DNA of 64,000 nt from assembly GCA_037349105.1 (NCBI GenBank), contig JAYJMM010000102.1, positions 1-64,000 of the forward strand. Direction: 5' to 3'. Shown here in pieces: positions 46,300 to 57,900 of the stretch. The stretch's first letter is position 1, and each line of letters opens with the position of its first letter. This DNA comes from Limnomonas spitsbergensis (taxonomy: Eukaryota > Chlorophyta > Chlorophyceae > Chlamydomonadales). The notes under the pieces are model-generated. The model worked only from the letters and a program-made list of their open reading frames with translations, ran no database searches and had not been told where the DNA came from. Both the position numbers and the translations under genes were made by a program.

Positions 46300-47230
46300 A
46301 CCATTCTCTAGCTTGTAAAGCTTCCAGCAAGTGCCTCCTCCCATGTCCTCTGTGCCAAGGGTGGACGTGACTGGAAAGGCCGGGAAACCCTTGTATGCAG
46401 CGCAAGGCCAGGACAGCTTCCGCCAATGTGTGGAACACAGAGCGCCGCTGAGTTCACACTAGATCTGCTGTTCCGGCAACAGCAGGTGTGAATGCGCTTG
46501 ACGTGCATGGGGTTTGGTATGAAGGTGCGAGGTATACATAGGGTTTAGATTACTCATGAGGTGTAGGAGGGGCATATCGTTCATGAGGGGTCCGGTGGGT
46601 GAGTGAATGCAAGTGACTAGGTAAGCGGTGCAAATTGAGGCATTGGTGTGAATCCTGAGGCGTAAGCCAGGCTGTTAGTGCCCCTCCTGCCCTGTGCATG
46701 GAGAGGGGTGGGGAGGAAGAAGAGTGGATGAAGTTTGGGGAAGATGGGGGCAGGTGGATGCGCAGGAAGGAGGCGGGAGGGGGGGGGGGAGTGAAGTCAG
46801 AAATCGCTTGACCCTTGGGAGGGTCTGATCCGCTCAGGGGGGATGTACTTGTACTCTTTGCATTTTGCTCATGTGTGCTACAATCTTTGTGTGACTGATT
46901 GCACACTGCAGAATATGCATACGGCAGACCTGTGTAAAAAGCGATGTAGCTGGGCACTCCCGAACCCCGCCCTGTACCTCCACTGCCCCACGCCTAAACC
47001 ACTTCTACCTGCCAAACCCTCCTAAACCTCATCTTATATTTTTACACATCTAATGCACTGGTACCCTACACTACGATCTTCACACTCCCTCATAAATCCC
47101 ACCACCTGCCCCCCTTCTCCAGCCTTAATCCTACCCCCCTCCCCAAAGTAAACCTGTCTCCATGCCGGGAGGCCTCGCCCTGGCGGCATGGTGTGAACAA
47201 ACCTGCCTCCACCCTCCACCCTAAACCTTG
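46300..47230. other. No certain gene
   Basis: A stop-free stretch near 46366-46490 (ending AEFTLDLLFRQQQ before GTGTGA) could be an exon upstream of 47238, but neither its acceptor nor the family is clear. Confidence 0.3.
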
Positions 47231-47237
47231 ACTGCAG

Positions 47238-47402
47238 GCTACAGGCACCTCTCTGTGGCGCCCCGTTGTGTTCCTGCCTGAGACGCTGTATTGCGCCGAC
47301 CAGCAGCGGGCACGCATGTTGGAGCACATGACCAGCACGCCCAGGGCCTTCTCATACTGTGTGAAGCAGGGCAGCAGCCTGCAGCGGCTGCACAAGAAGT
47401 GA
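47238..47402 (+). CDS. Short 3'-terminal exon of an unknown gene
   Basis: Acceptor TTGACTGCAG, then 54 codons to TGA at 47400-47402, encoding LWRPVVFLPETLYCADQQRA, then RMLEHMTSTPRAFSYCVKQG and SSLQRLHKK. The composition looks like real protein and differs from surrounding repeat frames. No family recognised. No ATG is needed near the start because the exon begins at a splice site. Confidence 0.5.
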   Translation, partial: ATGTSLWRPVVFLPETLYCADQQRARMLEHMTSTPRAFSYCVKQGSSLQRLHKK

Positions 47403-47507
47403 CGATGGTGCATGCCGTAGAGAGGTTGCTTCAGCTACAACTCAGCTACATCTCAGCCTTCGGCCAGGGGGGGTGGGCGGTGTAGTGACCTCAAGTAAGG
47501 AGCAGGG

Positions 47508-50015
47508 CTGCAGTTAATGAACCCTGAGCGTATCCATGCTGCAGTTAATGAACCCTGAGCATATCCATGCTGCAGTTAATGAACCCTGAGCTTATCCATG
47601 CTGCAGTTAATAAACCCTGAGCGTATCCATGCTGCAGTTAATGAACCCTGAGCATATCCATGCTGCAGTTAATGAACCCTGAGCTTATCCATGCTGCAGT
47701 TAATAAACCCTGAGCTTATCCATGCTGCAGTTAATGAACCCTGAGCTTATCCATGCTGCAGTTAATGAACCCTGAGCATATCCATGCTGCAGTTAATAAA
47801 CCCTGAGCATACCCATGCTGCAGTTAATGAACCCTGAGCATATCCATGCTGCAGTTAATGAACCCTGAGCTTATCCATGCTGCAGTTAATAAACCCTGAG
47901 CATATCCATGCTGCAGTTAATGAACCCTGAGCATATCCATGCTGCAGTTAATGAACCCTGAGCATATCCATGCTGCAGTTAATGAACCCTGAGCTTATCC
48001 ATGCTGCAGTTAATGAACCCTGAGCTTATCCATGCTGCAGTTAATGAACCCTGAGCGTATCCATGCTGCAGTTAATGAACCCTGAGCATATCCATGCTGC
48101 AGTTAATGAACCCTGAGCATATCCATGCTGCAGTTAATGAACCCTGAGCATATCCATGCTGCAGTTAATGAACCCTGAGCATATCCATGCTGCAGTTAAT
48201 GAACCCTGAGCGTATCCATGCTGCAGTTAATGAACCCTGAGCATATCCATGCTGCAGTTAATGAACCCTGAGCATATCCATGCTGCAGTTAATGAACCCT
48301 GAGCATATCCATGCTGCAGTTAATGAACCCTGAGCTTATCCATGCTGCAGTTAATGAACCCTGAGCATATCCATGCTGCAGTTAATGAAACCTGAGCTTA
48401 TCCATGCTGCAGTTAATGAACCCTGAGCATATCCATGCTGCAGTTAATGAAACCTGAGCTTATCCATGCTGCAATTAATGAACCCTGAGCATATCCATGC
48501 TGCAGTTAATGAACCCTGAGCATATCCATGCTGCAGTTAATGAACCCTGAGCTTATCCATGCTGCAGTTAATGAACCCTGAGCTTATCCATGCTGCAGTT
48601 AATGAACCCTGAGCATATCCATGCTGCAGTTAATGAAACCTGAGCTTATCCATGCTGCAGTTAATGAACCCTGAGCATATCCATGCTGCAGTTAATGAAA
48701 CCTGAGCTTATCCATGCTGCAATTAATGAACCCTGAGCTTATCCATGCTGCAATTAATGAACCCTGAGCATATCCATGCTGCAGTTAATGAACCCTGAGC
48801 TTATCCATGCTGCAGTTAATGAACCCTGAGCTTATCCATGCTGCAGTTAATGAACCCTGAGCATATCCATGCTGCAGTTAATGAACCCTGAGCATATCCA
48901 TGCTGCAGTTAATGAAACCTGAGCTTATCCATGCTGCAGTTAATGAACCCTGAGCATATCCATGCTGCAGTTAATGAACCCTGAGCTTATCCATGCTGCA
49001 GTTAATGAACCCTGAGCTTATCCATGCTGCAGTTAATGAACCCTGAGCATATCCATGCTGCAGTTAATGAACCCTGAGCATATCCATGCTGCAGTTAATG
49101 AACCCTGAGCATATCCATGCTGCAGTTAATGAACCCTGAGCATATCCATGCTGCAGTTAATGAACCCTGAGCATATCCATGCTGCAGTTAATGAACCCTG
49201 AGCATATCCATGCTGCAGTTAATGAACCCTGAGCATATCCATGCTGCAGTTAATGAACCCTGAGCTTATCCATGCTGCAGTTAATGAACCCTGAGCATAT
49301 CCATGCTGCAGTTAATGAACCCTGAGCATATCCATGCTGCAGTTAATGAACCCTGAGCATATCCATGCTGCAGTTAATGAACCCTGAGCATATCCATGCT
49401 GCAGTTAATGAACCCTGAGCATATCCATGCTGCAGTTAATGAACCCTGAGCATATCCATGCTGCAGTTAATGAACCCTGAGCATATCCATGCTGCAGTTA
49501 ATGAACCCTGAGCATATCCATGCTGCAGTTAATGAAACCTGAGCTTATCCATGCTGCAGTTAATGAACCCTGAGCATATCCATGCTGCAGTTAATGAACC
49601 CTGAGCATATCCATGCTGCAGTTAATGAAACCTGAGCTTATCCATGCTGCAGTTAATGAACCCTGAGCTTATCCATGCTGCAGTTAATGAACCCTGAGCT
49701 TATCCATGCTGCAGTTAATGAAACCTGAGCTTATCCATGCTGCAGTTAATGAACCCTGAGCTTATCCATGCTGCAGTTAATGAACCCTGAGCTTATCCAT
49801 GCTGCAGTTAATGAAACCTGAGCTTATCCATGCTGCAGTTAATGAACCCTGAGCATATCCATGCTGCAGTTAATGAACCCTGAGCTTATCCATGCTGCAG
49901 TTAATGAACCCTGAGCTTATCCATGCTGCAGTTAATGAACCCTGAGCATATCCATGCTGCAGTTAATGAACCCTGAGCTTATCCATGCTGCAGTTAATGA
50001 ACCCTGAGCTTACCT
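47508..50015. repeat. 31-bp minisatellite, about 81 copies
   Basis: Unit CTGCAGTTAATGAACCCTGA then GCATATCCATG; period 31 (47521 to 47552). Single-base variants GCATATCC, GCTTATCC and GCGTATCC, and ACCC or AACC, mark sub-blocks. Every unit has a PstI-type CTGCAG. The array has frequent stops, so no long frame covers it. Confidence 0.98.
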
Positions 50016-50019
50016 AGCT

Positions 50020-50815
50020 GCTGCTGCTGCTGCATCAAGCCTGAAGGGGAGCCTCCCTGTGACACAAGCAGCGGGCGGCGGAGGTTCTTGAGATGGGAGA
50101 AGGGCTAGGGTTGGGGGTGCGACCCTGAATCACGCGGCAGGTCAAAACGTGCGGTGTCTATGCAGGCACTATATATATGGAGTGCATGGTGGCGTATTTA
50201 CTAGGATATTGTGTCAAGAGACGGGCTGTGTGGCACCCTCAAGGCTGGAGCGCATCCATACTGCTGCTGCCTCAAGCATAAAGCCGCCTGGTGGTGCAAG
50301 GTTGGGGCAGCAGAGTGACACCAAGGCCTGACTAAGGAGAGGGGCTTGATTGGCCCTGTGAAGCTCCCACGTGCGGTTTGTTAGCATTGGGGTAGTAATC
50401 AACGGGGCAACCCAGCCAGGCCATGTGCATTAATTATACTTCAGCTACGATACAGTGAAAATGCCTTCCGATAACCTTCCGATGGCCAATGGGGAGTGTC
50501 AAACGTGTGTGTTGTGGGGGGGACTAAGGCAGTAGGGGGGGGGCAAGTGGGAGCATGAATGGCGAGACTGCGAGAGGTGGAAGCAAGGGGCATGGCTGGG
50601 AGAGCCAAGAAAACGCGCGACAGGCGCATGAGTACCGAGATGACTGCCTGGCCTATCCTAAGCTGTATGTCCGCGAAGAGTCGGCACAATCAAGACCAGA
50701 GGTCCAACAATCGTCCTAGACGGGTTTTCACGCGCGCATGTCATCCTGACACATGCGCCAAATGCGCGGCGTAATCTTCGTACGTGGGTGTCGTGAGAAA
50801 ACGGCAGCCACAAGT
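50020..50815. other. No gene recognised
   Basis: Short frames on both strands with no motif, following a CTG-rich end of the 31-bp array. Confidence 0.4.
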
Positions 50816-50817
50816 AC

Positions 50818-51035
50818 ATACAGTCACGTCGAGTAGAAAAAATAGTAGGAAATGACCAGCTTGTGGATGTCCAGCTTCTGGCGTAGTAGACGGAGCGATC
50901 GAACTGTCCAATGGATGCACCAGCACATACACTCACGTCTAGTAGAATAATGAGTAGAAAAATGTCATCTTGCTTGTGGATGTCCCGCTTCTGGCGTCTT
51001 GGACGTAGCGATCGATCTGTCCAGTGGAAGCACCC
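50818..51035. repeat. Two tandem copies of a roughly 115-base segment
   Basis: CTTGTGGATGTCC, GCTTCTGGCGT, GTAGCGATCGATCTGTCCA and their flanks are repeated with about 10 percent divergence. Function unknown. Confidence 0.7.
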
Positions 51036-51690
51036 GTAAAGGAGTTACGATCTTCCTTTCGAGGCAAAAATCAAGTCTTTCCTTTAATCCGTCGACGTGT
51101 TTTTCGTGCTGTCACCTTGGTGGCCATCGGACCTCTTTGACATACTACTAGCTTGCTGGCGACCTCCCCTCGGATCGCAAGATCATTGTATCCAGCCACT
51201 CCCCAAGGTGAGTGGGATCATATCCTTAAGTACGGTATGCCCAGTATGACCAGATTTCACAACGGTGTTCCCGTCCCACTGCTTCCCAGTAAATAACAGT
51301 ATGTATTTTGTCGCTGCTATCGATCAGTCATCGATCGCTTCCCTGAGCTGTCGTGTAATCTTTATTATGCCTGCTCCACCCTGGACATGAGAACATACAA
51401 GGAAGTTTGATCATCGGTGGGAGGCATCAAGGGTTCAGATGTGGGGGGCATCAAGGGTCAGCCAGGTGCACCTTCATTTCTTGGGCCGGCACGCACCCTA
51501 CGCCGGGTGCTATCCCTCGCTCGGAATAATCGCAGGACTAATCTGAGTTCTATCCGGCTAGGAAGAACTCTTGTTTGAAGAATAATTTGTTTGCAGTAAG
51601 GTTGGCACGGCCTAAAATAACAACTTGCAATCCTTGGAAGCCATAGCTGGATTTCCATTGTTTACTTGGATTGTGAGGGCGGAACTGAGT
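51036..51690. other. No gene recognised
   Basis: No convincing exon. The promoter of copy B should lie toward the right end of this stretch or in 51690-51902, which is shared with copy A (27640-27844); no TATA box stands out. Confidence 0.4.
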
Positions 51691-51902
51691 CCAATCACCG
51701 TGAGGGCTGATCCTGATATACATGGACTCAAGTAGTAAGAGGCAGAATGCAGGTGGTCTAGAATGACCGACCAACACGTCTCTTCGCTCTCAGCCAATGA
51801 TGAACGTCGTGCATTGGATTCTTTGCTGGCCTGTGCCTTGATTCGGTCACCTTCGACCTGCCTGCTGGGATCCGCCGATCACAGGCGGGACCAATCCAGG
51901 CC

Positions 51903-51999
51903 ATGATGCCTCTGCCATGTCAAGGCGCCCGCTATCTGTACTGTCTGCGGCTGCTGTTCTTAGCATGCCTCATCCTGATCAAGGCCACCGCCGGCAAAG
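51903..51999 (+). CDS. Ferroxidase B exon 1: signal peptide
   Basis: Two adjacent ATGs at 51903 and 51906, then a short positive region, the hydrophobic core RLLFLACLILI and a small-residue end, fitting a secretory signal. Donor AAAG/GTAAGT, phase 1. The homologous exon of copy A (27845) has an in-frame TAA at 27893. Confidence 0.75.
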
Positions 52000-54900
52000 G
52001 TAAGTAAAATGCTATCCCAATGCTACAATGCTGCGACTTTTGTGCATGCTTCTTCCTCATAAATTTGTGTCTTCCCAAAGTGCGCGACAGTCAGCAGGTT
52101 TATATATATACCTGTAACAATCCTCATCATCTATCCTTTTCGATTCAATTTTCAACAAAATATTCAACCCTGCTCAGAGCATCCCTCCACACTCAGTCCT
52201 GCGGCTGTCAGTACCCCTTACCATTGCCTTTCCCTGCCCTTCCCGGATCTGCTGTACGAGCAGACCTGTCTGCCGCTGCCAATCAGAGCAGCCGCCGAGC
52301 CAAGCTGGCTGCAGGGGACACTGCTACACCTATCACGGTCGCTCGCACCTACTACATCCAGGCCGAGCTGGTCTGGTGGTCCAACTTCTGCGGTGAGTGC
52401 ATACATACATTCTACTTACATACATCTTTGGCCCCGAGTTGCGCTGTTCCCTGGACCTGCACGTCCCTAGGGGTTCGTACTTTTCTTTCATAATTTTACA
52501 GACACAGACATGTCCAGCTGATATGGCTGTTGCCACTGCTGACTGTATTATCCATGCATCATACGTCGGGACTCTGATACGCAAATCTTGCCACTCATAA
52601 ATTAGCGAGGTTCTTCATGTCCTGGACCACCTCCACCACAAAAGGGCAGGCATGCCGCTACCTGCCTCTTGCTTAATCTATCTTCACAGTGCCTTGGCTT
52701 ACCTTATTAATTCTCTACCTTGTTTTTTTGAACTCACTCTGCATGGCCCTTTCGTAGTGGTGGTACCGGTTTCGTTGATGCTGTAATCAATATCTGCTTG
52801 TTTCCGCGCTTCTCACAAGATAGACAATGCACTGCGTCGCCTAGCCCATGCAGATCACCATGTAGATCAAGTTCAGGTTATTAGCATCCCTCCAGCCCTT
52901 GTGGTATGAGTGCGGTGGCGGCTTTGGCTACGGCCACTGCCTCACTGTTTTCCTAACCCTGACATGCCCCTCAGAGTCATATTTTTCTTTCTACCCCATC
53001 CCCCTCCTTCATGCCCCCTTCCTCCCTCCCCGTCCCCTCCCTCCTCCTTCATGCCCCCTTCCTTCCTCCCCTCCCCTTCCTCCTCACCTGCAGGCGAGCT
53101 TGGCTCACCCCAGCTCAATGCCACCCGGCCGGACTGCCTGAGTACCCGTGACAACGACCGGGACACCACCTCACGCGGGCGCCGCAGCATGCAGCAGTAC
53201 ACCCCTGGATGGTTCGACCCTAACGACCGCGACTACGTCAATCGCTGCAGAGACCCCTTCCATCAGGATGCACTGCTCTTCTCAGATGTAAGTGCGTTGT
53301 GCCTAGGAGCCGCCACTCCGATAAGGGCAGGGCATTGTCCTTCATGATCAAGCCCATTCCTGCAACGCGCTCCGATGTCCACCTTCTCTGTCCGCCAATG
53401 TGTAACGGCCAAGACGCGGCGGCGCCATAACCCTGAGGCTCCTGCTGGGCATAGTGTTCTTTTTCATAGCCAGACCTTAGTTGACAAATAAGTTGGTGTG
53501 TCCTGTTCCTGAATCTCTTTGTTGGAGGCCCGCCCTCCCCCGGTGCCCCCTTTTCTGTCTCCAATCTATGCCCCTAGAAGAAACCCACCCACCTATCCCT
53601 TCCTGCCCCCCTCTTCCTTCTCTCCTACTCACCACTCGCCCTCCTGCCCCCACTCACCTTCTCTGTCTGTCCCCTGGCGCCTCCTCCAGATCTACTCAGG
53701 AGGCTATGTGGAGCAGGTCATCGGAGGGGTGCAAGTGGCCAACCAGTTCATCGGAGGGTGAGTGTCGCTATGGAATCCTGAAGTAAGACCATGCTGATAA
53801 GGGAAGGCTCAGCAGTGAAGCTGCTCAGCGTGAAGAGCTGATTCTCATAGCAGACAGAAACCTGCACCCCTCACCCCTTACCTCATGTTCCCCGCTTCAA
53901 AAGTTCTTGAACCCTTTGCTCTTCAAAACATGCTCAACCCTTGTTTTTCAAAACAACTTCAACCCCTTGCTCTATAAAGGACCCTCACTCCCCTTGCTGT
54001 TAGACAGCTGCCCTCTCCCTCATGCATGCTGCCACCTGACCCCCTTGGTCTCACCATACCCTCTTCCTCCTTCTTCCCCCCTTCTGCCCCTCCAGGGTCG
54101 GCTCTATTTTCATCAAGGCCGTGTACAGGGAATACACCGACGAAACCTTCACCAAAAGGGTCGACCACAACGTAGATGATGTGAGCCTCCCCTCATGAGT
54201 TAATGGGCACTGGGCAGTGAAAGTGTGAAACCTCTGTGCGCCCGCCGGCCCACCTGCTCCCCCTGCCTTCCAGATTCCACACAATCCTGCCAGCATACCT
54301 TGAACATGGGGCTCGATGTTGGTGCAGCCGTTCATTTATTTCTGCTTTACCTGACTGAATTGAGGGTCGAGGCTGATTTCAGGCTGTATGGTCTAGGGCT
54401 CCGCCCCCTTCAACCTGCCCCTCTCTCTTCTCTGTTGCCTCTGTTGCTGCTCCTCTGCTACTGCTCAGTTGATCACTGATGCTTCTGTCCCCTTTCCTTC
54501 TGTCGCATCCCCTGGCCGCCTGCCTCCCCTCTGCAGGATGCTTACCTCGGCACCCTGGGTCCTCTGCTGCATGCTGTTGAGGAAGGTGAGTGGGAAGACA
54601 GAGCTCCCCAGCAGCAGCCAGAAGCCAGCTACCAGCAGCAGCCAGAAGCCAGCTACCAGCAGCAGCCAGAAGCCAGCTACCAGCAGCAGCCAGAAGCCAG
54701 CTACCAGCAGCAGCCAGAAGCCAGCTACCAGCAGCAGCCAGAAGCCAGCTACCAGCAGCAGCCAGAAGCCAGCTACCAGCAGCAGCCAGAAGCCAGCTAC
54801 CAGCAGCAGCCAGAAGCCAGCTACCAGCAGCAGCCAGAAGCCAGCTACCAGCAGCAGCCAGAAGCCAGCTACCAGCAGCAGCCAGAAGCCAGCTACCAGC

Positions 54901-57900
54901 AGCAGCCAGAAGCCAGCTACCAGCAGCAGCCAGAAGCCAGCTACCAGCAGCAGCCAGAGGCCAGCTACCAGCAGCAGCCAGAGGCCAGCTACCAGCAGCA
55001 GCCAGAAGCCAGCTACCAGCAGCAGCCAGAAGCCAGCTACCAGCAGCAGCCAGAAGCCAGCTACCAGCAGCAGCCAGAAGCCAGCTACCAGCAGCAGCCA
55101 GAAGCCAGCTATCAGCAGCAGCCAGAAGCCAGCTACCAGCAGCAGCCAGAAGCCAGCTACCAGCAGCAGCCAGAAGCCAGCTACCAGCAGCAGCCAGAAG
55201 CCAGCTACCAGCAGCAGCCAGAAGCCAGCTACCAGCAGCAGCCAGAAGCCAGCTACCAGCAGCAGCCAGAAGCCAGCTACCAGCAGATGATCTGCACAAT
55301 CATGATCAGGAATCATAGGCATACATGTGGATGGCCTCTATTCGGTTGTCCGGCATCCAATCAATATCCGTTCCTTTGCTCTGCCCCCCGCCCCCTCATA
55401 CTAATGGGACTCAGCGGGGCTCTCAAGCTAACAAGTATAGTGCGGGACATGCAGCGGGCCGTTTTGGAAACCGTTGTTGTGGGCGACATTTCCTCCTTGC
55501 ATAGCGCACCCACTCTAGGCGGACACTGGGATGCAAGAGACCATGCCTTATCCCGGTGCCTCCCAAACCCATTGCTTGCAGAGTATGTGGAGGTCGTTTT
55601 TCGTAACACGATCGACATTGTGCGCAAGACGGGCTGGAACGAGACTGTGCAAGGCCCATACTTCGACGTGGTGAACCCAAGCACCAACACGGTCGTGTTT
55701 CCGGCTGCCAACTTCAATGACACGGACCTCATCCAGAAGTACGCCCCCGAGATGTTCAAAATCCCCACGTGGGATCTCAATGAGCCTCTCTCCCTCTACC
55801 CCCAGGTATGTGACCAACAGCTTTGTCCCCTAGGGGGTGCCAGCAAGGTACCATACTATCAATGTGTGCTGGCCTGCCCCATTGCTCACCATGCAAACCT
55901 GCCGGTCCACCTGCCTGCCGTCCACCTGCCTGCCTGTCCACCTGCCTGCCTGTCCACCTGCCTGTCCACCTGCCTGTCCACCTGTCTGTCCACCTGCCTG
56001 TCCACCTGCCTGTCCACCTGCCTGTCCACCTGCCTGTCCACCTGCCTGTCCACCTGCCTATCCACTTGCCTGTCCACCTGCCTGTCCACCTGCCTGTCTA
56101 CCTGCCAGTCCACCTGCCTGTCCACCTGCCTGTCCACCTGTCTGTCCACCTGCCTGTCCACCTACCTGTCCACCTACCTGTCCACCTGTCTGTCCACCTG
56201 CCTGTCCGCCTGTCTGTCCACTTGCCTGTCCATCTGCCTGTCCACCTGCCTGTCCACTAGCCTGTCCACCTACCTGTCCACCTACCTGTCCACCTGCCTG
56301 TCCACCTGCCTGTCCACCTGCCTGTCCACCTGCCTGTCCACCTGCCTGTCCACCTGCCTGTCCACCTGCCTGTCCACCTGCCTGTCCACCTGCCTGTCCA
56401 CCTGCCTGTCCACCTGCCTGTCCACCTGCCTGTCCACCTGCCTGTCCACCTGCCTGTCCACCTGCCTGTTCACCTGCCTGTCCACCTGCCTGTCCACCTG
56501 CCTGTCCACCTGCCTGTCCACCTGCCTGTCCACCTGCCTGTCCACCTGCCTGTCCACCTGCCTGTCCACCTGCCTGTCCACCTGCCTATCCACCTGCCTG
56601 CCCACCTGCCTGTCTACCTGCCTGTCCACCTGCCTATCCACCTGTCTGTCCACCTGCCTGCTTACCTACCTGTCCACCTGCCTGTCCACCTGCCTGTCCA
56701 CCTGCCTGCCCACTTGCCTGTCCACCTGCCTATTTACCTTTCCTGTCCACCTGCCTGTCCACATGTCTGTCCACCTGCCTGTCCACCTGCCTGCCCACTT
56801 GCCTGCCCACCTGCCTGTTCACCTGCCTGCCCACCTGCCTGCCCACCTGCCTGTCTACCCGCCTGTCCACCTGCCTGTCCACCTGCCTGTCCACCTGCCT
56901 GTCCACCTGCCTGTCCACCTGCCTGTCCACCTGTCTGTCCACTTACCTGTCCACCTACCTATCCACCTGTCTGTCTACCTGCCTGTCAATCTGCCTGTCC
57001 ACCTGCTGCCTGTCCACCTGCCTGTCCACCTGCCTATCCACCTGCCTGTCCACCTGCCTGTCCACCTGTCTGTCCACCTGCCTGTCCATCTGTCTGTCCA
57101 TCTGCCTGTCCACCTGCCTGTCCACCTGCCTGTTCACCCGTCTGTCCACCTGCCTGTCCACCTGCCTGTCCCCTGCCCATTTACCTTTCCTGTCCACCTG
57201 CTTGTCCACCTACATATCCGCATGCCTGTCCACCTGCCTGTCCACCTGCCTGTCCACCTGCCTATCCACATGCCTGTCCACCTACCTGTCCACCTGTCTG
57301 TCCACCTGCCTGCTTACCTACCTGCCCACCTGCCTGTTCACCTGCCTGTACACCTGCCTGTTCACCTGCCTGCCCACTTGCCTGTCCACCTCCCTGTCCA
57401 CCTGCCTGCCTGTCCACCTGTCTGTCCACCTGCCTGTCCACCTGCCTGTTCACCTGCCTGTCCACCTACCTGTCCACCTGCCTGTCCACCTGCCTGTCCA
57501 CCTGTCTGTCCACCTGCCTGTCCACCTGCCTGTCCACCTGCCTGTCCACCTGCCTGTCCACCTGCCTATTTACCTTTCCTGTCCACCTGTCTGTCCAACT
57601 GTCTGTCCACCTGCCTGTCCACCTGCCTGCCCACCTGCCTGTTCACCCGTCTGTCCACCTGCCTGTCCACCTGCCTGTCCACCTGCCTATTTACCTTTCC
57701 TGTCCACCTGCCTGTCCACCTGCCTGTCCACCTGCCTGTCCACCTGCCTGTCCACCTACCTGTCCACCTGTCTGTCCACCTGTCTGTCCACCTGCCTGTC
57801 CACCTGCCTGTCCACCTACCTGTCCACCTGCCTGTCCACCTGCCTGTCCACCTGCCTGTCCACCTGCCTGTCCACCTGTCTGTCCACCTGCCTTGTCACC

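Noticed and set aside
47508..50015. CRISPR-like array of regular 31-bp repeats
   Set aside because: Units are directly tandem with no unique spacers, and the context is eukaryotic.
54379..55322. SSSQKPAT, GSWLLAAA and VAGFWLLL repeat proteins
   Set aside because: 24-bp intron satellite open on both strands; nearly absent from copy A while flanking exons are conserved.
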